From positions 26,187 to 90,186 of the forward strand of contig CAJUQN010000004.1 in assembly GCA_910588625.1 (NCBI GenBank): a DNA stretch of 64,000 bases, written 5' to 3'. A program made the translations under genes and the position numbers. Each line of letters opens with the position of its first letter. The first letter of the stretch is position 1. Of this stretch, positions 25,319 through 35,330 are shown piece by piece. Source of the DNA: an uncultured Oscillospiraceae bacterium. Lineage in GTDB: Bacteria; Bacillota; Clostridia; Oscillospirales; Oscillospiraceae. The notes beneath the pieces were generated by a model, which saw only the letters and a program-made list of their open reading frames with translations, made no database searches and was not told where the DNA came from.

Positions 25319-25978
25319 ATGGCCCATATTTTGATCGTAGAGGACGAGGAAAACATTGCCCGTATGCTCGATGCCACCCTCACCCTGGGCGGACACACCA
25401 GTCAATGGTGCGCCGACGGCTCTCAGGTGGTGGACGCCATCACGCAAAACGAATTTGGCTTGATCCTGCTGGACGTGATGCTTCCCGGCCTGGACGGCTT
25501 CTCCATCATGGCCCAGCTGGACTCCCAACAGATCCCGGTCATCTTCCTGTCCGCCATGCAGCAGGTGGAGGACAAGGTCCGGGGCCTGCGCCTGGGGGCG
25601 GAGGACTACATCTCCAAGCCCTTCGAGCCGCTGGAACTGCTGGCCCGCATCGAGGTGGTGCTCCGCCGCCGGGGCCGGGGAGAGAACGTGCTGGAATACG
25701 GCGGCATCCGCCAGGAGCTGGACAGCCACACCGTCACCCTCCGGGGAGAACCCGTGGCGCTGGCCCCCAAGGAATTTGAGCTGCTGCGGGTGTTTTTGCA
25801 GAACCAGAACCTGGCCCTCAGCCGGGAAAAGCTGCTGTCCATGGTCTGGGGCTATGAGTACGCCGGGGAGAGCCGCACAGTGGATATACATGTCCAGCGC
25901 CTTCGCCAGAAACTGGGGCTGACCGGCCACCTGGTCACCCTGCCCCGGGTGGGCTACCGGCTGGAAAAGTTGACATGA
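25319..25978 (+). CDS. OmpR/PhoB-family response regulator
   Basis: The 219-residue protein has a receiver domain with the acidic pair in VEDEEN, phospho-acceptor aspartate in LILLDVMLPGLDGF, and the lysine in EDYISKPFEPLELLARI. A C-terminal winged-helix domain follows (LAPKEFELLRVFLQN, then SRTVDIHVQRLRQKL and VTLPRVGYRLE). ATG 25319 has GGAGGAG upstream. It is coupled to the kinase gene by an ATGA overlap. The stimulus and regulon are unknown; likely targets include the two exported proteins downstream. Confidence 0.93.
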   Translation: MAHILIVEDEENIARMLDATLTLGGHTSQWCADGSQVVDAITQNEFGLILLDVMLPGLDGFSIMAQLDSQQIPVIFLSAMQQVEDKVRGLRLGAEDYISKPFEPLELLARIEVVLRRRGRGENVLEYGGIRQELDSHTVTLRGEPVALAPKEFELLRVFLQNQNLALSREKLLSMVWGYEYAGESRTVDIHVQRLRQKLGLTGHLVTLPRVGYRLEKLT

Positions 25979-27444
25979 GGCTTTGGCAAAAAATTTTCCT
26001 GTCCACACTGGCCCTGATGGTGCTGTCTACCACCCTGGCCTCCACCCTGCTGCTGCGCTCCAGCCGGGACGCGCTGTGGGAGCGGGAGGGCCAGCGGGCG
26101 GTGACCCAGCAGCAGTATCTGGCCGGACTGCTCCGGGCGGGCGTGGTCAGCCGACGCCTCCAGCAGGGCGCGATCCAGCTCAGCCGGGAGGAGGCGGAGC
26201 TTGCCGCCCGGCAGGTGCTGGACCAGCAAGCCATGGACGGCTATCTCACCGGGCTGGCCCTGCTGGACGAGGAGGAAGGCGCCCCCTTTTTCTCCATGCG
26301 GGACGAGCTGTTTCACCAGCTCCCCTCACCGCCAGCTGGGGAACCCGGCGCCACTGTATACCAGCTGTGCCCCGGCGGACGGGAGGGGGAATGGTTCCTC
26401 CTGTGCTCCATGCCGGTGACACTGGAGTCCCGTTCCTACCGCCTGTATGCCGCCTACTCGGTGGGCAGCCTCCAGCAGAGATTGGATCGGGAGGCGGTGA
26501 ACGCCGTGGCCCTGTGCCTGGGCATGAGCCTAACGGGGGCGGGGCTGCTGCTGGCGCTGGTTTGGTTCCTGCTCCGGCCCCTGGCGGCGCTGGACGAGAG
26601 CGCCCGACGGGTGTCGGACGGGCACTACGACGAGCAGGTTGCCGTCCGGGGCCGGGATGAGCTGGCCGACCTGGCCCGGGACATGAACCGCATGGCCGCC
26701 GCCGTCCAGGAGCGGGTGGAACAGCTGGAGCGGGTGGCGGAGGACCGAAAAATCTTTATCGGCAACCTGGCCCACGAGATGAAAACGCCGCTTACCAGCA
26801 TCCTGGGCTTCGCCGACCTGCTCCACCTGCAAAAGGAGGTGCCCGACGCCCAGCGGGTGGAGTACGCCCGGGTCATCTCCGAGGAGGCCAAGCGGCTGCG
26901 GTCCCTGTCGGGGAAGCTGCTGGAGCTTATCACTTTGGGCAGCGCCAGCCTGGACCTTGCCCCCGCCTCTCTCAAGGAGGTGGCGGAGGCGGTGGCGGTC
27001 AGTCTGGGGCCTGTGATGGCGCAGAGCGGACTGACCCTGACCTGTGACTGCTTTGACCTCGCCCTGGACATGGACCGGGAGCTGTTCAAGTCTCTGCTCT
27101 ACAACCTGCTGGACAACGGGCGCAAGGCCAGCGAACGGGGCGGACAGATGGCGCTGGCCGCCCGGGAGGTGGATGGTCAGGCGGAAATTTTGGTCCGGGA
27201 CTACGGTCGGGGCATTCCAAGGGAGGAGCTGGATAAGGTCTGCCAGCCCTTCTACATGGTGGACAAGAGCCGGAGCCGCAAGGCAGGCGGCGTGGGGCTT
27301 GGGCTGGCCCTGTGCCGGGAAATCGTGTCTGTCCACGGCGGGACCATGGACATTGACAGCCGCTTGGGGGAGGGCACGCTGGTCACTCTGCGCTTTCCCT
27401 TGAGCGCGGACCAGAGGGGAGGGAAGCACCTTGCGGAACCTTAA
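25975..27444 (+). CDS. Sensor histidine kinase
   Basis: The 489-residue protein has an N-terminal membrane helix (IFLSTLALMVLSTTLASTLL), an extracytoplasmic domain of roughly 145 residues, a second helix (ALCLGMSLTGAGLLLALVWF), and a HAMP linker (RPLAALDESARRVSDGHYDE). The HisKA motif GNLAHEMKTPLTSILGF contains the phosphorylated histidine. A HATPase domain follows with NLLDNGRKAS, VRDYGRGIP and GVGLGLALCREIV. It should phosphorylate the regulator encoded directly upstream. Confidence 0.93.
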   Translation: MRLWQKIFLSTLALMVLSTTLASTLLLRSSRDALWEREGQRAVTQQQYLAGLLRAGVVSRRLQQGAIQLSREEAELAARQVLDQQAMDGYLTGLALLDEEEGAPFFSMRDELFHQLPSPPAGEPGATVYQLCPGGREGEWFLLCSMPVTLESRSYRLYAAYSVGSLQQRLDREAVNAVALCLGMSLTGAGLLLALVWFLLRPLAALDESARRVSDGHYDEQVAVRGRDELADLARDMNRMAAAVQERVEQLERVAEDRKIFIGNLAHEMKTPLTSILGFADLLHLQKEVPDAQRVEYARVISEEAKRLRSLSGKLLELITLGSASLDLAPASLKEVAEAVAVSLGPVMAQSGLTLTCDCFDLALDMDRELFKSLLYNLLDNGRKASERGGQMALAAREVDGQAEILVRDYGRGIPREELDKVCQPFYMVDKSRSRKAGGVGLGLALCREIVSVHGGTMDIDSRLGEGTLVTLRFPLSADQRGGKHLAEP

Positions 27445-28384
27445 ATTTGTTCTGTCCGCTTTGGCCATTCTGCTGGCGGGGGCGCTGGCGGCGGGTTTTG
27501 CCGCCCGGGCGGTGGCCGCTCCCAGGGCCGGGGAAGTGGTGAACGCCGGGGTGATCTCCATCCCCTCTGTGCTGGGGCAGACGGCAGACGAGGCGCTGTT
27601 CTACCCCTGGTCCCTGTATGAAATGCAGACTCTCACACTCATTCCAGACGAAGTGCTGAAAGCCAAGACCTTGCCGACCGGGGATATGCTGTTTGCCGTC
27701 GCCGCCTTTGACGCGCTTGGGGTGGAATACAATGCGGACGAACTGGTCAAAAGCCAGCTGTGGAATGGTGCGGACACCCCTGAGCGGAAGGGCACCGAGC
27801 TGATTTTTCTCAAGAACTTTCCCGCCACGCTCACAAATGGCAGCGTCCCCGTATCCCTGGACTATGCGCTTTGCGACATGAATCCGCTGTCCGTCAGCTG
27901 GCTGGTGCGGCCCCGGACGCAGGCGGAGCTCACCGAGCAGCAGCGGCAGGCGGCGCTGGACAAGGTGCGGAAAGACCTGGCGGGGCTGCTGCGGTATATG
28001 CGCGGCTCAGACAGAGACTATGAAAACGGCCTGATGCGGCTCATCCAGGACTTTGGCGGGCGGTTCGCCGATATGAATATGGTTATTTTTCTCAATTGGC
28101 TGGAGGTGCTGGTCAATATCTTGCGCTCACAGTACGGCAGCGCGGAAATATCTGTTGACGAAAACAGTCAAATCGCGGAGGCCCAGGTCTCCATCGAGCC
28201 GGAGCAGAACCTCTCCGCTCTCTCTCTGGAGGAGCTGCTGGCCCTGGGGTTCAATGTGGACATTCAGCTCATCTCCACCCCCCGGCAGGTGGTGGTGCTG
28301 TTCAGCTGGTCCGGCTCCTGGACCTGCGGGGTGTACTACGACGTGCAGCTGGAGCGCTACAGCGGCTTTGGGCTCAGCTCTTAG
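27431..28384 (+). CDS. Unknown exported protein
   Basis: I do not recognise this 317-residue protein. It begins with a clear signal sequence or anchor (FVLSALAILLAGALAAGFAA) and has no cysteine in a lipobox. The rest is a mixed soluble domain with a charged helical middle (TEQQRQAALDKVRKDLAGLL) and a C-terminus rich in beta-type segments. The start is probably TTG 27431, since GGGAGGGAAG lies just upstream and no ATG precedes the signal peptide; it overlaps the kinase gene by 14 bases. Coupling to the kinase suggests an accessory or target role at the cell surface. Confidence 0.65.
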   Translation: MRNLKFVLSALAILLAGALAAGFAARAVAAPRAGEVVNAGVISIPSVLGQTADEALFYPWSLYEMQTLTLIPDEVLKAKTLPTGDMLFAVAAFDALGVEYNADELVKSQLWNGADTPERKGTELIFLKNFPATLTNGSVPVSLDYALCDMNPLSVSWLVRPRTQAELTEQQRQAALDKVRKDLAGLLRYMRGSDRDYENGLMRLIQDFGGRFADMNMVIFLNWLEVLVNILRSQYGSAEISVDENSQIAEAQVSIEPEQNLSALSLEELLALGFNVDIQLISTPRQVVVLFSWSGSWTCGVYYDVQLERYSGFGLSS

Positions 28385-28493
28385 TGACTGCCCCGCAAAA
28401 TTTACAGTTTCGATACAGCTCCATGGTGACTTCGCGTCCCCTTTTGACGGAAAATGGGTTATCACCTGATTCCAGCGAGAGGGGACGTTTTTC

Positions 28494-29243
28494 ATGTCAA
28501 ATAAGTATGCGATGGCACTTCCTCAGCGGCCCAGGTCTCGGCGGCGGGCGCGGCGCGGCGGGCTGTTCACGATGGCGGTGCTCCTGACGGCAGTGCTCAT
28601 CGTCCCTGCCATATGGCAGGGACTGGGCGGAGGCCGCGCCTCCGCTCAGTATCGCGCTGTGGAGATCATTTATCAAAACCCTGAACTTCCCAACGGCTGC
28701 GAGGTCACCAGTCTGGCCATGCTGCTGACCAGCGCGGGCTGTCCGGCGGACAAGCTGACGCTGTATCGGGACTATCTGCCCAAGGCAGACTTTTCCTATG
28801 ACGGGGAACGGCGATACGGCCCCAGTCCGGAAAAGTGGTATGCGGGAGACGCCACCGACTTGAAAGGCGGCTGGTATTGCTTTGAGGGTCCGGTAATCCA
28901 GGCGGCAAACAACTGGCTAAAGGACCACAAAAATGCCTCTCAGGCCCGGCCCGTCACCGGGCTGAGCAGAACGGAGCTGGACCTCTATGCCCAGGAGGGC
29001 GTCCCGCTGGCGGTTTGGGTAACGCTGGACTATGCCACGCCTCAGTACAGCGAATTTTCATGGACACTGGAGGATGGGACGGAATATCATCCCTACAGCA
29101 ACCTGCACTGCGTGGTACTGGCCGGTATAGAGGATGGGGATTACCTGATTGCCGACCCCATCACCGGCTTCACCCAGGTGGGCAAAGACCTGTTCTGGAG
29201 CACCTTTTCCGCCATGGGAAGCCGGGCTATCATCGTGGAATAA
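28494..29243 (+). CDS. Exported C39-like cysteine peptidase
   Basis: The 249-residue protein has an Arg-rich N-terminus and a membrane segment (MAVLLTAVLIVPAIWQGL), so it is anchored or secreted. The C39_2-type papain-like domain has the catalytic cysteine in LPNGCEVTSLAMLL, the histidine in NLHCVVLAGI, and a following aspartate in LIADPITGF. Proteins of this type cut peptides or act in cell-wall-associated processing; substrate unknown. It follows the unknown exported gene by 109 bases, and GAGAGGGGAC precedes ATG 28494. Confidence 0.82.
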   Translation: MSNKYAMALPQRPRSRRRARRGGLFTMAVLLTAVLIVPAIWQGLGGGRASAQYRAVEIIYQNPELPNGCEVTSLAMLLTSAGCPADKLTLYRDYLPKADFSYDGERRYGPSPEKWYAGDATDLKGGWYCFEGPVIQAANNWLKDHKNASQARPVTGLSRTELDLYAQEGVPLAVWVTLDYATPQYSEFSWTLEDGTEYHPYSNLHCVVLAGIEDGDYLIADPITGFTQVGKDLFWSTFSAMGSRAIIVE

Positions 29244-29258
29244 CAATTTTGTGAAGTG

Positions 29259-29296
29259 AAAAAAACTCCCACCAGCAAAGCTGGTGGGAGTTTTTT
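29259..29296. terminator. Bidirectional terminator between C39-like gene and gltD
   Basis: Perfect inverted repeat with AAAAAACTCCCACCAG and its complement around CAAAG, giving T-runs on both strands. It serves the convergent peptidase gene and gltD. Confidence 0.92.
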
Positions 29297-30773
29297 AAGT
29301 TAGGTTTGTATACCCCATTAAATACTCGTCCACTTCCTTGGCCGCAGCCCGGCCCTCGGCGATGCCCCACACCACCAGGGACTGGCCCCGGCGCATATCT
29401 CCGGCGGCGAATACCTTATCTATGCCTGTGGCATAGGTTCCGGGAGCGGTGGCCACGTTGGAGCGCCCGTCCCGGTCCACGCCAAAGGCGTCGGCGGCGT
29501 AGTCCTCCGGGCCCAGGAAGCCCGCCGCGACCAGCAGCAACTGGCAGGGCAGCTCCTCTTCAGTGCCGGGGACCTCGGCCATAATGCGGCGGCCGTTCTC
29601 CTCTTTTGGCTCCAGTTTCACGGTAACGATGGAGAACAGCGCTCCAGCTTCATCGGTGCGGCACTCCTTCACCGTGGTCTGGTAGCGGCGGGGGTCTGCG
29701 CCGAACACGGCGGCGGCCTCCTCCTGGCCATAGTCTGTTTTGCAAACCTTAGGCCACTGGGGCCAAGGGTTGTCGGCGGCGCGGCCGTCAGGGGCCTTGG
29801 GCATCATCTCCAGTTGAATGACAGACTTACAGCCGTGGCGGATGGAGGCGCCCACACAGTCATTGCCCGTGTCGCCGCCGCCTACGATGACCACGTCCTT
29901 GCCCTCAGCGTCGATATAGGTCCCTTTGGCAAGGCCGCTGTCCAGCAGAGATTTCGTGGTGGAGGTGAGGAAATCCACGGCGTAATACGCGCCGTTCACG
30001 CCCTCCGCCACGGGCAGGCCCCGGGGCTTTTTCGCGCCGCAGCACAGGATAATTGCGTCGTACTCGTTCAAAAGCGCCTGGGCGGACACGTCCCGGCCCA
30101 CGTCACAGGAAACGCGGAACTCCACGCCCTCCGCCGCCATCAAACCGGTCCGGCGGGCCACGACCTCCTTTTGCAGCTTCATGTTGGGGATGCCGTACAT
30201 CAGCAGGCCCCCCACCCGGTCCTCCCGCTCGAACACGGTGACGGTGTGGCCCCGGCGGTTGAGCTGCTGGGCGGCGGCCAGACCCGCAGGGCCGGACCCC
30301 ACCACCGCCACACGCTTTCCAGTGCGCACTTTGGGAGGCTGAGGCTCCATGGCCCCGGAGGCAAAGCCCGCTTCGATGATGGCAAGCTCGTTCTCCTTCA
30401 CCGTCACCGGGTCGCCGTTGAGGCCGCAGGTGCACGCCGCCTCGCACAGCGCGGGGCACACCCGTCCGGTAAACTCCGGGAAGCTGTTGGTCTTGAGCAG
30501 ACGGCTCAGGGCGTGGCCCAGGTTGCCGGTATACACCAGGTCGTTCCACTCCGGCACCAGGTTGTGGAGGGGGCACCCGGTGAACATCCCCGCCAGCTGC
30601 ACCCCGGACTGACAGAAGGGCACGCCGCACTCCATGCACCGGGCGCCCTGCTTCCGGCGCTCCTCCTCGGGGAGCATGGGGTGGAACTCGTTCCAGTGCT
30701 TGATCCGCTCCAAGGGCGGCTGGCCGGGGTTGCCTTGGCGGCTGTACTCTAAAAATCCAGTGGGCTTTCCCAT
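29295..30773 (-). CDS. gltD: Glutamate synthase small subunit
   Basis: The beta subunit of NAD(P)H-dependent GOGAT passes electrons from NAD(P)H through FAD and iron-sulfur clusters to GltB. The 492-residue protein has the N-terminal cysteine motifs (ARCMECGVPFCQSG and CPLHNLVPEWN, then CPALCEAACTCGLN). The FAD-binding VAVVGSGPAGLAAAQQLNRR and the NAD(P)H-binding VVIVGGGDTGNDCVGASIR follow. A late FAD motif (GIDKVFAAGDMRRGQSLVVW) closes the protein. Its ATG overlaps the gltB stop by one base. Confidence 0.95.
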   Translation of the reverse strand: MGKPTGFLEYSRQGNPGQPPLERIKHWNEFHPMLPEEERRKQGARCMECGVPFCQSGVQLAGMFTGCPLHNLVPEWNDLVYTGNLGHALSRLLKTNSFPEFTGRVCPALCEAACTCGLNGDPVTVKENELAIIEAGFASGAMEPQPPKVRTGKRVAVVGSGPAGLAAAQQLNRRGHTVTVFEREDRVGGLLMYGIPNMKLQKEVVARRTGLMAAEGVEFRVSCDVGRDVSAQALLNEYDAIILCCGAKKPRGLPVAEGVNGAYYAVDFLTSTTKSLLDSGLAKGTYIDAEGKDVVIVGGGDTGNDCVGASIRHGCKSVIQLEMMPKAPDGRAADNPWPQWPKVCKTDYGQEEAAAVFGADPRRYQTTVKECRTDEAGALFSIVTVKLEPKEENGRRIMAEVPGTEEELPCQLLLVAAGFLGPEDYAADAFGVDRDGRSNVATAPGTYATGIDKVFAAGDMRRGQSLVVWGIAEGRAAAKEVDEYLMGYTNLT

Positions 30774-33700
30774 TATCTCGCACCTCCCGTCACGGCATAG
30801 AACGCCTCGATCTCCGCCTCGTCATGGGTCATGCCCCGCTCCTCGAACTGGGCGATGGCTTTCAAAATACGGTCATAGTCCCGGGGCAAAATCTTCTTAA
30901 AGCTGGCGGCGCTGTGCTCAAAATCCGCCAGGATGGCTTTACCCTTCTCCGAACCTGTGGCCTCCACGTGTTGGGTGATGAGGGAGCGCAGCTCCTCCAG
31001 GTCGTGCTTCTCCGCCACCGGCTCGATGGACACCAGTTCCTTGTTGACCCGCAGGTACAGGTCCCGGCGGGGGTCCCACACGTAGGCGATGCCGCCGCTC
31101 ATGCCCGCGGCAAAATTTTTACCCGTCTCACCCAGGACCACCACCCGGCCCCCGGTCATATATTCACAGCCGTGGTCGCCCACGCCCTCCACGACGGCGT
31201 AAGCGCCGGAGTTGCGCACGCAGAAGCGCTCTCCCGCCACGCCCGCGATAAACGCTTTACCGGAGGTGGCGCCGTACAGGGCCACGTTGCCCACGATGAT
31301 GTTCTCATCCGCTTTATAGTTTGCGGATTTGGGCGGGTATACCACCAGCTTGCCTCCGGACAGGCCCTTGCCGAAGTAGTCGTTGGAGTCGCCCTCCAGC
31401 TCCAGGGTCAGGCCCTTGGGGATGAACGCGCCGAAGGACTGTCCCCCGCCGCCGGAGCAATGGACGGTAAAGGTGTCCTCCTCCAGCTCTCCCCCGTGAA
31501 GGCGGGTTACGTCGGAGCCGAAAATCGTCCCCACAGCCCGGTCGGTGGAGGTCACCTCCAGGGAAAGTTGTTTCTTCTGGCCCTTTTTCAGCGCGCCGCC
31601 CATTTTCGCCAGCAGAACCGACTGGTCCACCGTCTTTTCAAGCTCAAAATCGTACACATCGGCGGGATCGAAGTGAGTCTTGTACCCCTCGCCCACGTAG
31701 GGATTGCCCAGGATCGCGGACAGGTCCACGGTGGCGGCCCGGTCGTTGACGGCGTGGTCCCGCATTTTCAGCAGGTCGGCGCGGCCCACCAGCTCCTCCA
31801 CGGTGCGCACACCCAGCTTTGCCATGTGTTCCCGCAGCTCCTGGGCGATGAAGCGCATGAAGTTCACCACATATTCCGGCTTGCCCTGGAAACGCTTGCG
31901 CAGCTCAGGATTCTGGGTTGCCACGCCCACAGGACAGGTATCCAGATTGCACACCCGCATCATGACGCAGCCCATGGTGACCAGCGGCGCGGTGGCAAAG
32001 CCGAACTCCTCCGCCCCCAGCATACAGGCGATAGCCACGTCCCGGCCCGTCATCAGCTTGCCGTCGGTCTCCAGCACCACCCGGGAACGCAGGTCGTTTT
32101 GAATCAGCGTTTGATGGGTCTCCGCCAGCCCCAGTTCCCAGGGCAGGCCCGCGTTGTGGATGGAGGTGCGGGGGGCGGCTCCGGTGCCGCCGTCCCAGCC
32201 GGAAATCAGCACCACCTGGGCGCCCGCCTTTGCCACGCCCGCCGCCACGGTGCCCACGCCCGCCTCGCTGACCAGCTTGACGGAAATACGGGCCTGACGG
32301 TTGGCATTTTTCAGGTCGTAGATGAGCTGGGCCAAATCCTCGATGGAGTAAATATCGTGATGGGGCGGCGGGGAGATCAGGGATACGCCGGGGGTGGAGT
32401 ACCGGGTCCTGGCAATCCAGGGGTATACCTTCTTTCCGGGCAGGTGCCCGCCCTCGCCGGGCTTGGCCCCCTGGGCCATCTTGATTTGAATTTCTTTCGC
32501 GCTCACCAGATACTCGCTGGTGACCCCGAACCGCCCGGAGGCCACCTGCTTGATGGCGGAACAGCGGTCGGATTTCAGCCGCTCGGGGCGCTCGCCGCCC
32601 TCGCCGGAGTTAGACTTTCCGCCCAGCATATTCATGGCCACCGCCATGCACTCGTGGGCCTCCTGGGAGATGGAGCCATAGCTCATGGCCCCGGTCTTGA
32701 AGCGCTTGACAATGGAGTCCACGCTCTCGACCTCGTCGATGGGTATGGGCTGGTCAGCGTACTTCATCTCCATCAGCCCCCGGAGGGTATGGGGACAGGT
32801 CTCGTCGTCCACCAGGGCGCTGTACTGCTTGAACAGGCCGTAGTCCCCAGTGCGGGCGGATTGCTGGAGCAGGTGGATCGTCTGGGGGTTGTACATATGG
32901 TCCTCCTGCCCCGAGCGGGCCTTGTGAGAACCTACGGAGTCCAAGGTGGGGTCCGCCCCCAGGCCCAGAGGATCAAAGGCGCGGCTGTGGTTCTTGTCCA
33001 CAAGCTGTTCGATCTCTTTCAGCCCGATGCCGCCCACCCGGGAGACGGTGTTGGTAAAATACTCGTCCACCACGTCCTTGGCAATGCCGATGGCCTCGAA
33101 AATCTGGGCGGACTGGTAGGATTGGATAGTGGAAATGCCCATCTTGGAGGCGATTTTCACGATGCCCTTCAAAATGGCCTTGTTGTAATCGTCCACCGCC
33201 GCGCCGAAGTCCTTGTCCAGAAGCCCCTCGTCGACGAGCTGGCCGATAGTCTCCTGGGCCAGGTAGGGATTGATGGCCCGGGCCCCGTAGCCCAGCAGGG
33301 CAGCGAAATGGTGGACGTCCCTCGGCTCGGCGGACTCCAGGATTACGGAAACCGCCGTGCGCTTCCGGGTGCGCACCAGGTGCTGCTCCAGGGCGGACAC
33401 CGCCAGCAGGGACGGGATGGCCACATGGTTTTCGTCCACGCCCCGGTCGGACAGGATGATGATGTTGGCCCCGTTGCGGTAGGCCCGGTCAGCGGCGATC
33501 TTCATCTGGTCCAACGCCCGCTTCAGGGGCATATTTTTGAAGTAGAGCAGGGATACCGTCTCCACATGGAAGCCGGGCTTGTCCATGGCCTTGATTTTCA
33601 TCAGGTCCACCGAGGTCAGGATAGGATTGTGGATCTGGAGCACCCGGCAGTTGTCGGCGCTCTCCTCCAGCAGATTGCCGTCGTCGCCCACGTAGACGGT

Positions 33701-35311
33701 AGTGTCGGTGACAATCTCCTCCCGGATGGCGTCGATGGGCGGGTTGGTCACCTGGGCAAAGAGCTGGCGAAAGTAGCTGAACAGCGGCTGGTCGTGGCTG
33801 GACAGCACCGCCAGCGGGATGTCCGCGCCCATGGCGGCGGTGCTCTCCGCGCCGGTGCGGGCCATGGGGAGGATGGTGTCCTTCAGATCCTCGTAGGTGT
33901 AACCAAACGCCTTTTGCACCTGGGTGCGGCGCTCGGGGGTATACTTTTCCACACGGTGATTGGGAATGGGCAGGTCCTTCAGCCGGACTAGGTTCCGGTC
34001 CAGCCACTCGCCGTAAGGATTACGGGCGGCGTAGCCCTCCTTAATCTCGCTGTCGCCGATGATGCGGCCCGAAACGGTGTCCACCAGCAGCATCTTCCCC
34101 GGCTCCAGCCGGGATTTGCGCACGATATGGGCCGGGTCGATGTCCAGCACCCCCACCTCGGAGGACAGAATGAGACGGTCGTCGTCGGTGACGTAGTACC
34201 GGGAGGGGCGCAGACCGTTGCGGTCCAGCACCGCCCCCACCTGGTCGCCGTCGGAGAACAGGATGGAGGCCGGGCCGTCCCAGGGCTCCATCATGACGGC
34301 GTAATACTGGTACAGGTCCCGGCGGGCCCGGGACAGGTTCTCGTCATTCATCCAGGGCTCCGGGATGCAGATCATCACCGCCAAGGGCAGCTCCATGCCG
34401 CTCATCACCAGAAATTCCAGGGTGTTGTCCAGCATGGCGGAGTCGGACCCGTCCACGTTCACCACCGGGAACACTTTGTCGATGTCCCTGTCCCACACGG
34501 GGGCGTGCATGGTCTCCTCCCGGGCCAGCATCCGGTCCACGTTGCCGCGGATGGTGTTGATCTCCCCGTTGTGAAGGATGAACCGGTTGGGGTGGGCCCG
34601 TTCCCAGGAGGGGTTCGTGTTGGTGGAGAACCGGGAGTGGACCAGGGCGATGGCGGAAGTGTACTCCTCGCTTTGGAGGTCCCGGTAAAACTGCCGCAGC
34701 TGGCCCACCAGGAACATCCCCTTATATACGATGGTCCGGCTGGACAAGGACGCCACATAGGTGTTGTCGTTGGAATGCTCGAACTCCCGGCGGGCAATGT
34801 ACAGCCTGCGGTCAAATTCCAGTCCCTTTGCCAGATGCTCCGGACGGCGCACGAAGCCCTGCATGATACGGGGCATTTTCGCCAGCGCTTTGTGCCCAAG
34901 CACCTCCGGACACACAGGCGCCTCGCGCCAGCCAGCAAACTCCATTCCCTCCCGGGCCACGATCAGCTCGAACATCTTCATGGCCTGGTTCCGGCGCAGA
35001 GCCTCCTGGGGGAAGAAAAACATCCCGATGCCGTAATCCCGCTCACCCCCCAGGGTGATGCCGCACTCCCCTGCCGCTTTCACAAAAAACTCGTGGGAAA
35101 TTTGCAACAGGACACCCACGCCGTCGCCGGTCTGGCCCTCGGCATCCTTGCCCGCCCTGTGCTCCAGCTTTTCCACAATTTTCAGCGCGTCGTCCACCGT
35201 CTGATGGCTTTTGCGGCCTTTGATGTCCACAACCGCTCCAATGCCGCAGTTGTCATGCTCGAACCGGGGATCATACAGCGGCCCCCGCACCTGTTCCCGC
35301 TCTTGCTTCAT
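30773..35311 (-). CDS. gltB: Glutamate synthase large subunit
   Basis: GltB takes the amide nitrogen of glutamine and makes glutamate from 2-oxoglutarate. The protein has 1512 residues. The class II amidotransferase domain begins after a short propeptide at the cysteine of HDNCGIGAVVD. The FMN/synthase domain contains KIASKMGISTIQSYQSAQIF, the SGEGGERPERL and GAKPGEGGHLPG segments, and the Fe-S cysteines in CVMMRVCNLDTCPVGVATQN. The C-terminal GXGXG beta-helix domain is visible. ATG 35311 was chosen because GGAGG lies eight bases upstream; an earlier start would run through the leader hairpin. Confidence 0.96.
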   Translation of the reverse strand: MKQEREQVRGPLYDPRFEHDNCGIGAVVDIKGRKSHQTVDDALKIVEKLEHRAGKDAEGQTGDGVGVLLQISHEFFVKAAGECGITLGGERDYGIGMFFFPQEALRRNQAMKMFELIVAREGMEFAGWREAPVCPEVLGHKALAKMPRIMQGFVRRPEHLAKGLEFDRRLYIARREFEHSNDNTYVASLSSRTIVYKGMFLVGQLRQFYRDLQSEEYTSAIALVHSRFSTNTNPSWERAHPNRFILHNGEINTIRGNVDRMLAREETMHAPVWDRDIDKVFPVVNVDGSDSAMLDNTLEFLVMSGMELPLAVMICIPEPWMNDENLSRARRDLYQYYAVMMEPWDGPASILFSDGDQVGAVLDRNGLRPSRYYVTDDDRLILSSEVGVLDIDPAHIVRKSRLEPGKMLLVDTVSGRIIGDSEIKEGYAARNPYGEWLDRNLVRLKDLPIPNHRVEKYTPERRTQVQKAFGYTYEDLKDTILPMARTGAESTAAMGADIPLAVLSSHDQPLFSYFRQLFAQVTNPPIDAIREEIVTDTTVYVGDDGNLLEESADNCRVLQIHNPILTSVDLMKIKAMDKPGFHVETVSLLYFKNMPLKRALDQMKIAADRAYRNGANIIILSDRGVDENHVAIPSLLAVSALEQHLVRTRKRTAVSVILESAEPRDVHHFAALLGYGARAINPYLAQETIGQLVDEGLLDKDFGAAVDDYNKAILKGIVKIASKMGISTIQSYQSAQIFEAIGIAKDVVDEYFTNTVSRVGGIGLKEIEQLVDKNHSRAFDPLGLGADPTLDSVGSHKARSGQEDHMYNPQTIHLLQQSARTGDYGLFKQYSALVDDETCPHTLRGLMEMKYADQPIPIDEVESVDSIVKRFKTGAMSYGSISQEAHECMAVAMNMLGGKSNSGEGGERPERLKSDRCSAIKQVASGRFGVTSEYLVSAKEIQIKMAQGAKPGEGGHLPGKKVYPWIARTRYSTPGVSLISPPPHHDIYSIEDLAQLIYDLKNANRQARISVKLVSEAGVGTVAAGVAKAGAQVVLISGWDGGTGAAPRTSIHNAGLPWELGLAETHQTLIQNDLRSRVVLETDGKLMTGRDVAIACMLGAEEFGFATAPLVTMGCVMMRVCNLDTCPVGVATQNPELRKRFQGKPEYVVNFMRFIAQELREHMAKLGVRTVEELVGRADLLKMRDHAVNDRAATVDLSAILGNPYVGEGYKTHFDPADVYDFELEKTVDQSVLLAKMGGALKKGQKKQLSLEVTSTDRAVGTIFGSDVTRLHGGELEEDTFTVHCSGGGGQSFGAFIPKGLTLELEGDSNDYFGKGLSGGKLVVYPPKSANYKADENIIVGNVALYGATSGKAFIAGVAGERFCVRNSGAYAVVEGVGDHGCEYMTGGRVVVLGETGKNFAAGMSGGIAYVWDPRRDLYLRVNKELVSIEPVAEKHDLEELRSLITQHVEATGSEKGKAILADFEHSAASFKKILPRDYDRILKAIAQFEERGMTHDEAEIEAFYAVTGGAR

Positions 35312-35330
35312 GTTGAATCCTCCAAACGAA

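Noticed and set aside
30824..33991. A 1055-codon open frame antisense to gltB
   Set aside because: Same artefact of third-position GC in gltB; composition is not protein-like.
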